The position numbers were made by a program, and so were the translations under genes. Below are positions 1-8,171 of a DNA stretch of 64,000 bases, one piece after another. Position 1 is the first letter of the stretch, and every line of letters begins with the position of its first letter. The notes below the pieces were generated by a model, which saw only the letters and a program-made list of their open reading frames with translations, was not told where the DNA came from and ran no database searches. The DNA is from Lachnobacterium bovis (GTDB taxonomy: Bacteria > Bacillota > Clostridia > Lachnospirales > Lachnospiraceae). The DNA lies in assembly GCF_900111325.1 (NCBI RefSeq), contig NZ_FOGW01000012.1, forward strand, positions 45,326-109,325. Direction: 5' to 3'.

Positions 1-2140
1 TCCTATAGTTTTAACAATATGCATCTTACTAAATATTACAGGTTGCTCTAAAATCAATGAAATTTTTTCTTCGCAGGGCAAAACTTCTTATGATTCACCT
101 GAATTTTGGGAAGAAACATCTGCTGATCCAAAACAAGATAATTTATTTACCTTAAAAAGTGATCTTTTCGACAATAAGCCCTATAACAATTTAGCGAATT
201 TTGGGGACAATATACTTTTAATTGGGGAAGCTCGTTATGATACTATCAAATCTAATTCCCCTTTGTATTCATTTGATGTATATAATCCTTGGAAAAATGA
301 TATTGATTATTCTCTTGATGCTCAAAACCTATTGTGCACAAAATATGAATTATCAGACAATCACCTATTATGTTTTAGCCAAAAAAAGAAAACATTATCT
401 ATTTACGATGATAAGTTATCTTTGTTATACCGTCTAAAATTAAAAGAAGTAATAGGTTCAGAGGATTATGACAGTTTTACTTATTCACTTAATCTTGCCA
501 AAGATACTTTATACGCACTTAACAAAGACGGAACTCTGTATACTATTAAACTATCAAACAAGATTAAGCACCATACATTTTTAAGTTTTTTAGAGCAAAA
601 AGAAAGCTTTAGCAAAGCTACCTTCAAAAAAAGCAATTTTACATTCAAGGATTGTTACATAATTGGTGAAAACAATAATGACGACACATTTTATGTTCGT
701 GGTGTTAACCTCCAAAACTACTGTTACTCTTATGGCGTTTTTGATAAGAAAAAAGAAGCTATTAAAAACTCATTTTTAGGTACAGCATACTATAAAGGTG
801 ATGCAACTGAAGAACATATTGTTACACAAATTGATTATAATCGCGGTTATTGGAAACTTATCAACGCCAAAAAGAATAAAACTAGTTTTTTTAGAGCACA
901 AGATTGTGTAAATGCAACTCCTTATGATAACAATCTTATGTTACGAAAAGATATTGGATATGATAAGTCTGTTAAGCGTCAAAATATAACTTCTGTTTTT
1001 ACCGCTTATTCTTCTACCGGCAAAGTCCTTTCTTCTATACAAATAGATTTTGGCAATGCACAAAAAGGAGAGGAAAATTATTTATCCAAGGACCAAATAT
1101 ACTTAAAACATTGCAGTTGCTTTTTTATTCTAAAATACGATTTAAAAGGAAATCCATTTTTATATATTTGGAAATTAAATGGATCTACTAATAAAACTAA
1201 ACCTGAGAAGCCACATGATAATGATGATTCTCAGCAAGATGGTACTAAAAATAACAATGTTCAAAATAATTACACCACAAGTGATATTAGCATTTTTGAT
1301 AATTTATTAGCTTTACAAAATTCAGCCTCAAATGAGACTGGAATTATCATCGACAATATGAAAAATGATAATTCTCAAAAAATGGATTCTTATAAATCTG
1401 TTCGAGAATATGCTGATTCTTTAGAAAAAACTTATGGTGTCAAAATATATCTAGGACCTCAGGTTCCTAAGAAAATTGATGTTTTCAATGTGAAACAAAA
1501 TTTAGATACCGATGAGATAAAGGAAAGCCTTGATACGCTTAATAAAATTCTTTCCGCTTATCCAACGGATTTCTTCAAACAACTTCGTTTTTCAGATATC
1601 TATGGAATACGAATATATATAGCTAGTACGATTTCTTCAAGAAATAATGGAATGATCTCTGATCCAAGTGGTTTTGTCAATACTATCGACTCATACCTCG
1701 TTATGGTTCTAGATTCTTCCTACAGTTGGGATTGGCCTTACACAGTTAATCATGAGTTTTCTCATATGATTGATCGTAAGCTTGAATTTGAAACATCATA
1801 CAATCACAAACTATCTTACAGTGAAGATAATTGGAATAAGAACAATCCGGCTGGTTTTGAATATCTACAGACTTATGATAATTACAGCAATAGTAAAGGA
1901 TATTCAAAATTTCCAAAATATTTCATAGACAGTTACGGAACCACTTTTGCAACTGAAGATCGAGCAGAGATATTCGGAAATGCAATGTCTTATTATTTAA
2001 ATGGTGATAACAAGCGTTTCTTTCTTCCAGATAGCCCTATAAGAAATAAGCATGCATATTATTGCAAATGCATTAGAGAAGGCTTTAATTCATCGAAATG
2101 GGACAGTATAATGCCTTGGGAACGCTGTATAAACGAATAA
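1..2140 (+). CDS. Lipoprotein zinc metalloprotease, 5' end outside window
   Basis: The reading frame is open from base 2, so the start lies upstream of the window. The first visible residues are a hydrophobic stretch ending in a lipobox-like ITGC (about nt 44-55), so this is probably a lipoprotein anchored outside the cell. The first two thirds look like a repetitive beta-rich region, followed by a Lys/Asp/Asn/Gln-rich linker (about nt 1190-1290). The last part has HEFSH (nt 1751-1765), the HExxH zinc motif, and downstream EDRAEIF (about nt 1954-1974), which could supply a glutamate third ligand as in gluzincins. The substrate is unknown. A plus-strand terminator follows. The protease call is good; the exact family is not recognised. 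Confidence 0.7.
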   Translation, partial: PIVLTICILLNITGCSKINEIFSSQGKTSYDSPEFWEETSADPKQDNLFTLKSDLFDNKPYNNLANFGDNILLIGEARYDTIKSNSPLYSFDVYNPWKNDIDYSLDAQNLLCTKYELSDNHLLCFSQKKKTLSIYDDKLSLLYRLKLKEVIGSEDYDSFTYSLNLAKDTLYALNKDGTLYTIKLSNKIKHHTFLSFLEQKESFSKATFKKSNFTFKDCYIIGENNNDDTFYVRGVNLQNYCYSYGVFDKKKEAIKNSFLGTAYYKGDATEEHIVTQIDYNRGYWKLINAKKNKTSFFRAQDCVNATPYDNNLMLRKDIGYDKSVKRQNITSVFTAYSSTGKVLSSIQIDFGNAQKGEENYLSKDQIYLKHCSCFFILKYDLKGNPFLYIWKLNGSTNKTKPEKPHDNDDSQQDGTKNNNVQNNYTTSDISIFDNLLALQNSASNETGIIIDNMKNDNSQKMDSYKSVREYADSLEKTYGVKIYLGPQVPKKIDVFNVKQNLDTDEIKESLDTLNKILSAYPTDFFKQLRFSDIYGIRIYIASTISSRNNGMISDPSGFVNTIDSYLVMVLDSSYSWDWPYTVNHEFSHMIDRKLEFETSYNHKLSYSEDNWNKNNPAGFEYLQTYDNYSNSKGYSKFPKYFIDSYGTTFATEDRAEIFGNAMSYYLNGDNKRFFLPDSPIRNKHAYYCKCIREGFNSSKWDSIMPWERCINE

Positions 2141-2163
2141 TTACAACTAAGGATATATACCAA

Positions 2164-2216
2164 AAAACTCAAGCCCTATTAGAAATTATTTTTTCTTAGG
2201 ACTTGAGTTTTTTCTT
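2164..2216 (+). terminator. Rho-independent terminator of the metalloprotease gene
   Basis: An inverted repeat with arms around AACTCAAG and CTTGAGTT is followed by a T-rich tract on the plus strand, 24 bp after the stop codon. Confidence 0.8.
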
Positions 2217-2230
2217 TACTATTTAAGAAT

Positions 2231-2262
2231 AAAAAAAATCCATAATCTTACGATTATGGATT
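2231..2262 (-). terminator. Terminator of the tRNA-Tyr/tRNA-Leu unit
   Basis: Perfect 10-bp arms (ATCCATAATC / GATTATGGAT) are followed on the minus strand by eight T residues, immediately downstream of tRNA-Leu. Confidence 0.85.
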
Positions 2263-2268
2263 AATTCA

Positions 2269-2353
2269 TGCCGGCGACCGGAATCGAACCGGTACTGTGT
2301 CGCCACAACAGGATTTTAAGTCCTGCGCGTCTGCCAGTTCCGCCACGCCGGCA
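2269..2353 (-). tRNA. tRNA-Leu (anticodon TAA)
   Basis: This is an 85-nt class II tRNA on the minus strand. The 7-bp acceptor stem TGCCGGC/GCCGGCA closes, the T arm reads GGTTCGATTCC, the D arm is GGCAGACGC-like, and the anticodon loop CTTAAAA gives TAA. A long variable arm is present, as expected for leucine. The terminal CCA is not encoded. Confidence 0.95.
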
Positions 2354-2391
2354 CGGTATTTATATTTAACAAGAGAAGTTTGATAAAACAA

Positions 2392-2474
2392 TGGGCAGTG
2401 GTGGATTCGAACCACCGAAGCAATTTGCAGCAGATTTACAGTCTGTCCCCTTTGGCCACTCGGGAAACTGCCCA
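2392..2474 (-). tRNA. tRNA-Tyr (anticodon GTA)
   Basis: This is an 83-nt class II tRNA on the minus strand with acceptor arms TGGGCAG/CTGCCCA, anticodon loop CTGTAAA (GTA), a long variable arm and T loop GGTTCGAATCC. It lies 38 bp upstream of tRNA-Leu in the same transcription unit. CCA is partly provided by the acceptor end; no extra CCA is seen. Confidence 0.95.
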
Positions 2475-2507
2475 TTTGGTCATCAAGATTTCTCCTGACA
2501 AGATAGA

Positions 2508-2536
2508 AGTATATCACCTTTAGATATAAAATGCAA
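2508..2536 (-). promoter_or_regulatory. Promoter of the tRNA-Tyr/tRNA-Leu unit
   Basis: On the minus strand TTGCAT (2531-2536) and TATACT (2508-2513) are separated by 17 bp, about 35 bp upstream of tRNA-Tyr. This is a good housekeeping-sigma match. Confidence 0.7.
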
Positions 2537-2684
2537 GTACTTTTTTTATTTTTTTTATATTTTTTTTAATTTTTTTATTTTTCAAAGTCTGTAGGCCTGT
2601 TTTCGACTATTATCAATCTTATAACTAATGGGATTTGCTCATAATATCCAGATTAACTATTACAATCCTCTTTTATTTTATTAT

Positions 2685-2785
2685 AAAAAAAAGACAGCTT
2701 ACGCTGCCTTTTAGGAGAAGGTATTTTTACTATGGGGTATAGCAAAAACTATATATAATGTATTGGGGGGTTTTTACAGTAATTA
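2685..2785 (-). ncRNA. Candidate orphan small RNA with C-rich single-stranded segments
   Basis: A strong minus-strand terminator (AAGGCAGC, GTAA loop, GCTGTCTT, then eight T, 2685-2710) has no gene upstream of it: ftsH ends 280 bp away at 2993 with its own terminator. Upstream, TTGACA (2810-2815) lies 19 bp from TATTAT (2785-2790). The spacing is long, so the promoter is tentative. The implied transcript of about 100 nt would carry a run of six C (2765-2770) and a hairpin (about 2723-2748) whose loop contains ACCCC. Nothing else is recognised in 2475-2992 apart from this, the tRNA promoter and the ftsH terminator. Confidence 0.45.
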
Positions 2786-2924
2786 TAATACCATCTTTAA
2801 TGACAAAAGTGTCAACAAATTTCCACTTATTTTTCGTCTTTTTTTGTGCATAATCACTTTTTTTTCATCATTCTTTTACAAATATAAAAAAACATACTAT
2901 TTTATTCTTCTTTTTATACAATTT

Positions 2925-2971
2925 ACATAAATAAAGCCCAACTGACAAACAACACTTTGCCAATTGGGCTC
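2925..2971 (-). terminator. Terminator of the ftsH operon
   Basis: Arms AGCCCAA / TTGGGCT with a long loop are followed on the minus strand by TTTATTTATG. The T tract is imperfect, so termination may be partial. Confidence 0.6.
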
Positions 2972-2992
2972 TATATCTCATATTAATATATG

Positions 2993-5011
2993 TTAAGATC
3001 TTAGTAAATCATCAAATCCAGATACATCATAATCAGTATTATCTTTTGAAATATCATCTTTATCTGATTTATCTTTATCTGATTTATCTTTATCTACTTC
3101 TTCTTTCTTTAAATCAATCTTAAACATATCATCTGAATCTTTAAATTTCGCATCAACTACGTCATTATCAAATAATGCTTCAAATTCTTTTCTAGAAATC
3201 TTTTCTTTTTTCAAAAGAAGTTGAGCACACTTTTCGAGAACATCCATATTCTCATTTATAATCTGAACTGCACGTTCATGAGCTTTATCAATAATAACTT
3301 TTACTTCTCTGTCAATTTCCTCTGCAACACCCTCACTATAGCCTCTAGAACGTCCAAATTCATTGCCTATGAACACTTCTTCGTCATCATTGTCATAACA
3401 AACTAGTCCTAATTTATCAGACATACCAAAGCGTTTAATCATAGCTTTAGCCATTCGTGTGGCTTGTTTAATATCCTGAGAAGCGCCAGTAGTAATATCA
3501 TCAAAAATAATTTCTTCTGCAACACGTCCACCTAAATCAACGATTATCTCTTGGAACATTTTGCCTTTTGTATTAAACATCTCATCTTTTTCAGGAAGTG
3601 GCATTGTATAGCCTGCTGCACCCTGTCCTGTTGGAATTATTGAAACCGAATAAACTGGTCCCACATCAGGAAGTAAATGAAATAAAATAGCATGTCCTGC
3701 TTCATGATAAGCTGTAATACGTTTTTCTTTTTCTGAAATAATTTTACTACGTTTTTCTTTTCCTAAGCCTACTTTAATAAAGGCTTTTTTGATATCTTCT
3801 TGCATGATAAAGGCTCTATCATATTTAGCTGCAAGAATTGCTGCCTCATTAAGCAAATTCTCTAAATCTGCTCCTGTAAAACCTGCTGTTGTCTGCGCGA
3901 TTTGTTTTAAATCTACATCATCGCTCAATGGTTTATTCTTAGCGTGTACTTCAAGAATTTCTTCTCTTCCACCAACATCTGGACTTCCTACATAAACTTT
4001 TCTATCGAAACGACCTGGTCTCATAATAGCAGGATCTAAGATATCTACACGGTTAGTTGCTGCCATAACAATTATACCTTCATTAACACCAAAACCATCC
4101 ATCTCAACGAGCATCTGGTTAAGTGTCTGTTCTCTTTCGTCATGACCACCACCCATTCCGGCTCCACGCTTACGTGCAACCGCATCAATTTCATCAATAA
4201 AAACAATACATGGTGCATTCTTTTTAGCATCTTCAAATAAATCTCTTACTCGAGAAGCACCTACACCGACAAACATTTCAACGAAATCTGAACCTGAAAT
4301 GCTAAAAAATGGTACTCCAGCTTCTCCAGCAATGGCTTTTCCTAGTAATGTTTTACCTGTTCCAGGAGGTCCTACTAATAGGATTCCTTTTGGAATTCTA
4401 GCACCAAGTCTTGTATATTTCTTTGGTGCCCTCAAGAAATCTACTATTTCTTCAACTTCTTCTTTTTCCTCTTTTAAACCGGCAACATCGTTAAAAGTGA
4501 TATGATTATTTTCTTTTGTCGAAAGTCTTGCACGGCTTTTTCCAAAATTCATCATTCGTCCACCACTATTATTATTTGCTGAATTACTATTTGACAACAA
4601 AACACCTACACAAATTATCAAGATGCCTACCAAAATTATTGGTAAATACTTAAATAGCATGTCTTCTTTTTTCACATCCGAAATATGATAGTTCTTAAAA
4701 CCATACTCACTTATTATTTGCTGCTCAACATTGACATTAGAAGTATAAAGAACTCTATGCTCTCCGTTTTCAAAAGCGACTTCCACTTTTCCTGTAGGAA
4801 CTTCTTCGTTTTGAACAATAGTAACCTCTTTTATAGTATTGTTTCTTGTAGCTTTGCCTTCTGTTGTATCTTTAATCTCTTTTACAAATTCTTCTCGTGT
4901 GTAAGTGTTAGTTACAGTACTATTTGACCACCAATACCAAATTCCAAACAATACAAACAACACTAGGAAATACACTCCAAGCCCTTGTAACCTACTCATT
5001 TTCTTATTCAA
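2993..5011 (-). CDS. ftsH: ATP-dependent zinc metalloprotease FtsH
   Basis: FtsH is a membrane-anchored hexameric AAA+ protease that degrades misfolded membrane proteins and short-lived regulators. In 672 residues there are two membrane segments (about 13-31 and 123-140) flanking an extracytoplasmic domain. They are followed by Walker A GPPGTGKT (214-221), Walker B IVFIDE (269-274), the second region of homology with the arginine-finger area (about 315-338), and the zinc site HEAGH (436-440). The C-terminal tail is Lys/Asp/Ser-rich with a short tandem repeat of KSDKD units (about nt 3055-3100), which is not typical of the family and may vary in length. It is the last gene of a tilS-hpt-ftsH run, 33 bp after hpt. 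Confidence 0.97.
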   Translation of the reverse strand: MNKKMSRLQGLGVYFLVLFVLFGIWYWWSNSTVTNTYTREEFVKEIKDTTEGKATRNNTIKEVTIVQNEEVPTGKVEVAFENGEHRVLYTSNVNVEQQIISEYGFKNYHISDVKKEDMLFKYLPIILVGILIICVGVLLSNSNSANNNSGGRMMNFGKSRARLSTKENNHITFNDVAGLKEEKEEVEEIVDFLRAPKKYTRLGARIPKGILLVGPPGTGKTLLGKAIAGEAGVPFFSISGSDFVEMFVGVGASRVRDLFEDAKKNAPCIVFIDEIDAVARKRGAGMGGGHDEREQTLNQMLVEMDGFGVNEGIIVMAATNRVDILDPAIMRPGRFDRKVYVGSPDVGGREEILEVHAKNKPLSDDVDLKQIAQTTAGFTGADLENLLNEAAILAAKYDRAFIMQEDIKKAFIKVGLGKEKRSKIISEKEKRITAYHEAGHAILFHLLPDVGPVYSVSIIPTGQGAAGYTMPLPEKDEMFNTKGKMFQEIIVDLGGRVAEEIIFDDITTGASQDIKQATRMAKAMIKRFGMSDKLGLVCYDNDDEEVFIGNEFGRSRGYSEGVAEEIDREVKVIIDKAHERAVQIINENMDVLEKCAQLLLKKEKISRKEFEALFDNDVVDAKFKDSDDMFKIDLKKEEVDKDKSDKDKSDKDDISKDNTDYDVSGFDDLLRS

Positions 5012-5044
5012 CTTACCCCTCCTCCTTTACATTTATGGTTAAAA

Positions 5045-5584
5045 TTAGTCTATATCTTCAATAAAACCAATATATGGTAAATTACGATATCTCTGATCAA
5101 AATCAAGACCATATCCTACCACAAACTTATCTGGAATAACAAATCCTGTATAATCTACATTTACATCATCAACAACACGTCTTTCTGGTTTGTCTAATAA
5201 TGTGCAAAGTGTTAATGACTTTGGATTTCTACTCTCAAATAATTTTAATAAACGACTTAATGTATTACCTGAATCTATAATATCCTCAACAATAATTACA
5301 TTTTCACCTTCAACTGATTCTTCTAAATCTTTCTTTACATTTATAACACCTGAAGATTTTGTTGCAGCTCCATAACTAGAAACTGTCATAAAATCAATAG
5401 TCATTGGTAATTCAATTCTTTTTGCCAATTCTGTTGTAAAGAAAATAGAACCCTTCAAAATGCATACTAAATATACTGATTCACCTTTAAATTTCTCTGT
5501 GATTTCTGCTCCTATTTCAGCAATTCTTTTGTTTAATTGCTCTTCTGTTAAATAAACTGAAATATTGTGTTTAGTTGTATCCAT
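5045..5584 (-). CDS. hpt: Hypoxanthine phosphoribosyltransferase
   Basis: This enzyme salvages hypoxanthine and guanine with PRPP to give IMP and GMP in the cytoplasm. The 179 residues are the usual length. The PRPP-binding loop VEDIIDSGNTL (about 99-109) is intact, as are the purine-binding end near IPDKFVVGYG and the final LPYIG. Its place between tilS and ftsH matches the conserved Firmicutes order. It begins 3 bp after the tilS stop, so translation is probably coupled. Confidence 0.95.
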   Translation of the reverse strand: MDTTKHNISVYLTEEQLNKRIAEIGAEITEKFKGESVYLVCILKGSIFFTTELAKRIELPMTIDFMTVSSYGAATKSSGVINVKKDLEESVEGENVIIVEDIIDSGNTLSRLLKLFESRNPKSLTLCTLLDKPERRVVDDVNVDYTGFVIPDKFVVGYGLDFDQRYRNLPYIGFIEDID

Positions 5585-5587
5585 TTT

Positions 5588-7114
5588 TTACTTTCCTCCG
5601 TTATATTGAATTTCAATAATACTTTCTGTCTTATCAGAAATTCTATATGAATATCCAATTCTCATTCCTACAATCCATATTATTTCTGAATCTTGTGTCA
5701 ACAATGGAATGTGGTCTCTTTCACTAGCTAATACTTTTTCGTCAATAAAATATGATTTTAATTTCTTATGATGTCCATCTGAATCGCTAACAAAAAAATC
5801 GCCACTTTGTCTATTGCGAATTTGAAAGCCTTTTTTTATCTTATCATAATCTAAGTATTTAGTATACTTTTTTTTATTAAGATCACTGGAATTAACAGAT
5901 GTATGAATTAAACGAAGCTTAAAATGACTTTTAGTACCATCATTCATAGAAATAATAAGTTCTTCTCCATCTTCTAACTCCTCAAGCTTTTTCAAAAAAT
6001 CAGATTCTACATTTACATATTTCCTTATGCTTTTATAATCGACATTTTCACTGATTTCTTTCACATCATTTTTCAAAAAAACCTGTATCGTATCATAGTT
6101 TCTCATTGCTTGCAAATTATATGGCAACAAAATCTTGCGTCCCGACTGCTTATTAATCAAGTCATACACCGCTAAAACATGCTTATTTGTTATATCTTTT
6201 TTCTTTTTAGCACAAGAAATTATTACATTTCTAATTACTTCTTTTGCAATAGCAATATCACACTTTGACAACTTATTAATTTCAATGTTATAAACTTCTA
6301 TTCCTTGATTAAGTTGATTTACAGAAACAATTTCCTTGTAATATTTGTCTACTTCATTTCTAAAATAATTACGAATTTCACGTAACTTATTAGCTGTTTC
6401 ATTTATATGTAAAACTGCCTGTGAATTAATTTGGTTCAACTGGGGCAATATATTTTTTCTAATTCTATTTCTATCGTACTGAATATCACTATTCGTACAA
6501 TCTATGCAAAAATCTTGATCATTTTTTTGCAAAAAATCCTCTATTTCGCCCCTACTTACGTTGAGCAATGGTCTAATATAATATATTTTATCTCCTATGT
6601 TTCGTATTGGTTCTATTCCACACACACCATCTATTCCAGTTCCTCTAGCCAACTGAAATAAAATAGTCTCCGCATTATCTTCTAAATGATGTGCAATCGC
6701 AATTTTAATTGTGGGACTTTTCTCTTTAGAATTATCGTGTAAAGAATCATGTTCTTTTGAAGCCGCTTTAGCAACTTTATGAAATTGTTCATATCTTAAA
6801 ATTCTTGCTGCTTCTTCCTCTCCTAAGCCATGACTCTTTGCATAATTAATAACATCAACACGAAAAACATGACAGGGAACTTCTAGATTTTCACATAAGT
6901 TTTCCACAAATTTTGCATCCGCTAGACTTTGTTCTCCACGAATACCATGTTCGACGTGGACAACTTCTAATGAAAATCTGAATACTTCTTTTAATTCTCT
7001 TAACGTTAACAACAACGCCACTGAATCGGCACCGCCAGAAACAGCCGCAATTACTCTGTCATTTTTTTGTATTAATTTATTTTTGATGATAAAATCTTTT
7101 ATTTTATTAATCAT
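5588..7114 (-). CDS. tilS: tRNA(Ile)-lysidine synthase
   Basis: TilS modifies C34 of tRNA-Ile(CAU) to lysidine, letting it read AUA, and is essential in most bacteria. The PP-loop motif SGGADS is seen at about residues 26-31 in a 508-residue protein. The N-terminal ATP-pyrophosphatase domain is followed by the TilS substrate-specificity and C-terminal domains (RNRQSGDFF and KLKSYFIDEKV motifs near the end). It sits between a DivIC-like gene and hpt with gaps under 10 bp. Confidence 0.95.
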   Translation of the reverse strand: MINKIKDFIIKNKLIQKNDRVIAAVSGGADSVALLLTLRELKEVFRFSLEVVHVEHGIRGEQSLADAKFVENLCENLEVPCHVFRVDVINYAKSHGLGEEEAARILRYEQFHKVAKAASKEHDSLHDNSKEKSPTIKIAIAHHLEDNAETILFQLARGTGIDGVCGIEPIRNIGDKIYYIRPLLNVSRGEIEDFLQKNDQDFCIDCTNSDIQYDRNRIRKNILPQLNQINSQAVLHINETANKLREIRNYFRNEVDKYYKEIVSVNQLNQGIEVYNIEINKLSKCDIAIAKEVIRNVIISCAKKKKDITNKHVLAVYDLINKQSGRKILLPYNLQAMRNYDTIQVFLKNDVKEISENVDYKSIRKYVNVESDFLKKLEELEDGEELIISMNDGTKSHFKLRLIHTSVNSSDLNKKKYTKYLDYDKIKKGFQIRNRQSGDFFVSDSDGHHKKLKSYFIDEKVLASERDHIPLLTQDSEIIWIVGMRIGYSYRISDKTESIIEIQYNGGK

Positions 7115-7119
7115 AAAAA

Positions 7120-7416
7120 TTATTTGCTTTCTTCCTTAAAAATAATTTCATTATCGTTAGCTAATCCAAGTTTAGATTTTGCTGTGTTTTCTATGTACTC
7201 ATTAGACTTAGTATATTCATCATACTTTTTAATTTGCTTTGTTCTTTGTTTTTCTTCTTTTATTTTCTTTTTTAAATTTTCTTGTTCTTGAACGTACTCT
7301 TTATTTTGTTTTTTTGCAGAGTAAATATTATATGACATAGCTCCTACAAAAAAAACTGCAATAATACCTGCAATAAAAAATATTTTAATATTTCTCACTC
7401 TTCGTCTAATTTTCAT
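7120..7416 (-). CDS. Septum formation initiator (DivIC/FtsB-like)
   Basis: This is a 98-residue bitopic membrane protein: a basic N-terminus, one membrane segment (about 11-28), then a charged coiled coil rich in Lys, Glu and Gln, ending in a conserved-type YIENTAKSKLGLANDNEIIF segment. That architecture and the position between the S4 gene and tilS match DivIC of Firmicutes, part of the divisome DivIB-FtsL-DivIC complex. The assignment rests on layout and context more than on sequence identity. Confidence 0.85.
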   Translation of the reverse strand: MKIRRRVRNIKIFFIAGIIAVFFVGAMSYNIYSAKKQNKEYVQEQENLKKKIKEEKQRTKQIKKYDEYTKSNEYIENTAKSKLGLANDNEIIFKEESK

Positions 7417-7426
7417 ATTTTACCCC

Positions 7427-7666
7427 TTATACGTATTCAAACAAATCCTTTGCCTGTTCTTTTTTGGTTGTATCTTGAATATCTAGTACCCTTACCTTAA
7501 CTGTTTTTTGTCCAAATGCAATTTCAATGATGTCACCAACTTTAACCTTAACTGACGCTTTCGCTGCTTTTCCATTAACCATAACTCTACCAGCATCGCA
7601 TGCTTCGTTTGCTACCGTACGTCTTTTGATTAAACGTGACACTTTTAAAAATTTATCTAATCTCAT
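7427..7666 (-). CDS. rqcP: S4-domain RNA-binding protein, RqcP (YabO) type
   Basis: The 79 residues are essentially one S4 domain: MRLDKFLKVSRLIKRRTVANEAC opens the alpha-L RNA-binding fold, followed by GRVMVNGK and a VGDIIEI strand. In Firmicutes the single-domain S4 protein between hup and divIC is RqcP, which works with RqcH in alanine tailing of nascent chains on stalled 50S subunits. The name rests on this synteny and length. Confidence 0.85.
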   Translation of the reverse strand: MRLDKFLKVSRLIKRRTVANEACDAGRVMVNGKAAKASVKVKVGDIIEIAFGQKTVKVRVLDIQDTTKKEQAKDLFEYV

Positions 7667-7680
7667 TTATCTTCTCCTTA

Positions 7681-7710
7681 AGTATAACACTTTTTATAAT
7701 TTATTCTCAA
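7681..7710 (-). promoter_or_regulatory. Candidate promoter of the rqcP-divIC-tilS-hpt-ftsH operon
   Basis: TTGAGA (7705-7710) and TATACT (7681-7686) on the minus strand with an 18-bp spacer, directly upstream of rqcP and downstream of the hup terminator. The very short leader argues for caution. Confidence 0.45.
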
Positions 7711-7726
7711 ACAATTTCGTATATAG

Positions 7727-7757
7727 AAAAAAGTGGAACGCATTCTTTGCGTTCCAC
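7727..7757 (-). terminator. Terminator of hup
   Basis: Perfect 8-bp arms GTGGAACG / CGTTCCAC (extendable by the AAAG/CTTT loop edges) followed by TTTTTT on the minus strand. Confidence 0.9.
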
Positions 7758-7787
7758 GATATTTCTATAATTTTAACACTCAAACAA

Positions 7788-8063
7788 TTAGTTGTTAACT
7801 TGCTCTTTTAAACTTTTACCTGGTTTAAATTTAGGTGCTTTTGATGCTGGAATTTGCATCTCTTCTTTAGTCTGTGGGTTTCTACCGATTCTTGCAGCTC
7901 TTTCAACTACTTCAAATGTTCCAAAACCAACTAATTGAATTTTCTCACCTTTCTGTAATTCTTCAACTACAACTTCCTGAAATGCTCTTAAAGCGTTTTC
8001 AGCGTCTTTTTTAGACATCATAGCTTTATCAGCCATAGCTGCAACTAACTCTGTTCTGTTCAT
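7788..8063 (-). CDS. hup: DNA-binding protein HU
   Basis: HU is a small nucleoid protein that bends DNA and assists replication and repair. The 91-residue chain has the whole family pattern: MNRTELVAAMADK at the N-terminus, VGFGTFEV in the dimer core, the signature GRNPQT at the beta-arm, and KFKPGKSLKE near the end. A good RBS (GGAGGAAAA) precedes the ATG. It has its own promoter and terminator and is therefore monocistronic. Confidence 0.97.
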   Translation of the reverse strand: MNRTELVAAMADKAMMSKKDAENALRAFQEVVVEELQKGEKIQLVGFGTFEVVERAARIGRNPQTKEEMQIPASKAPKFKPGKSLKEQVNN

Positions 8064-8128
8064 TGTTTTTTCCTCCTCTGAGTATTATATTTTATAGAGT
8101 CCCGCTCCTAAAATCTTTTACAAGAATA

Positions 8129-8157
8129 TATATACTTGTTTTTATTACTTTTGTCAA
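8129..8157 (-). promoter_or_regulatory. Promoter of hup
   Basis: A perfect TTGACA (8152-8157) lies 17 bp from TATATA (8129-8134) on the minus strand, about 65 bp upstream of the hup start. Confidence 0.8.
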
Positions 8158-8171
8158 GACTTATTTAACAT

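Noticed and set aside
2266..2517. 83-residue minus-strand frame across the tRNA genes
   Set aside because: It is the translation of tRNA-Leu and tRNA-Tyr sequences; the tRNA structures explain it fully.
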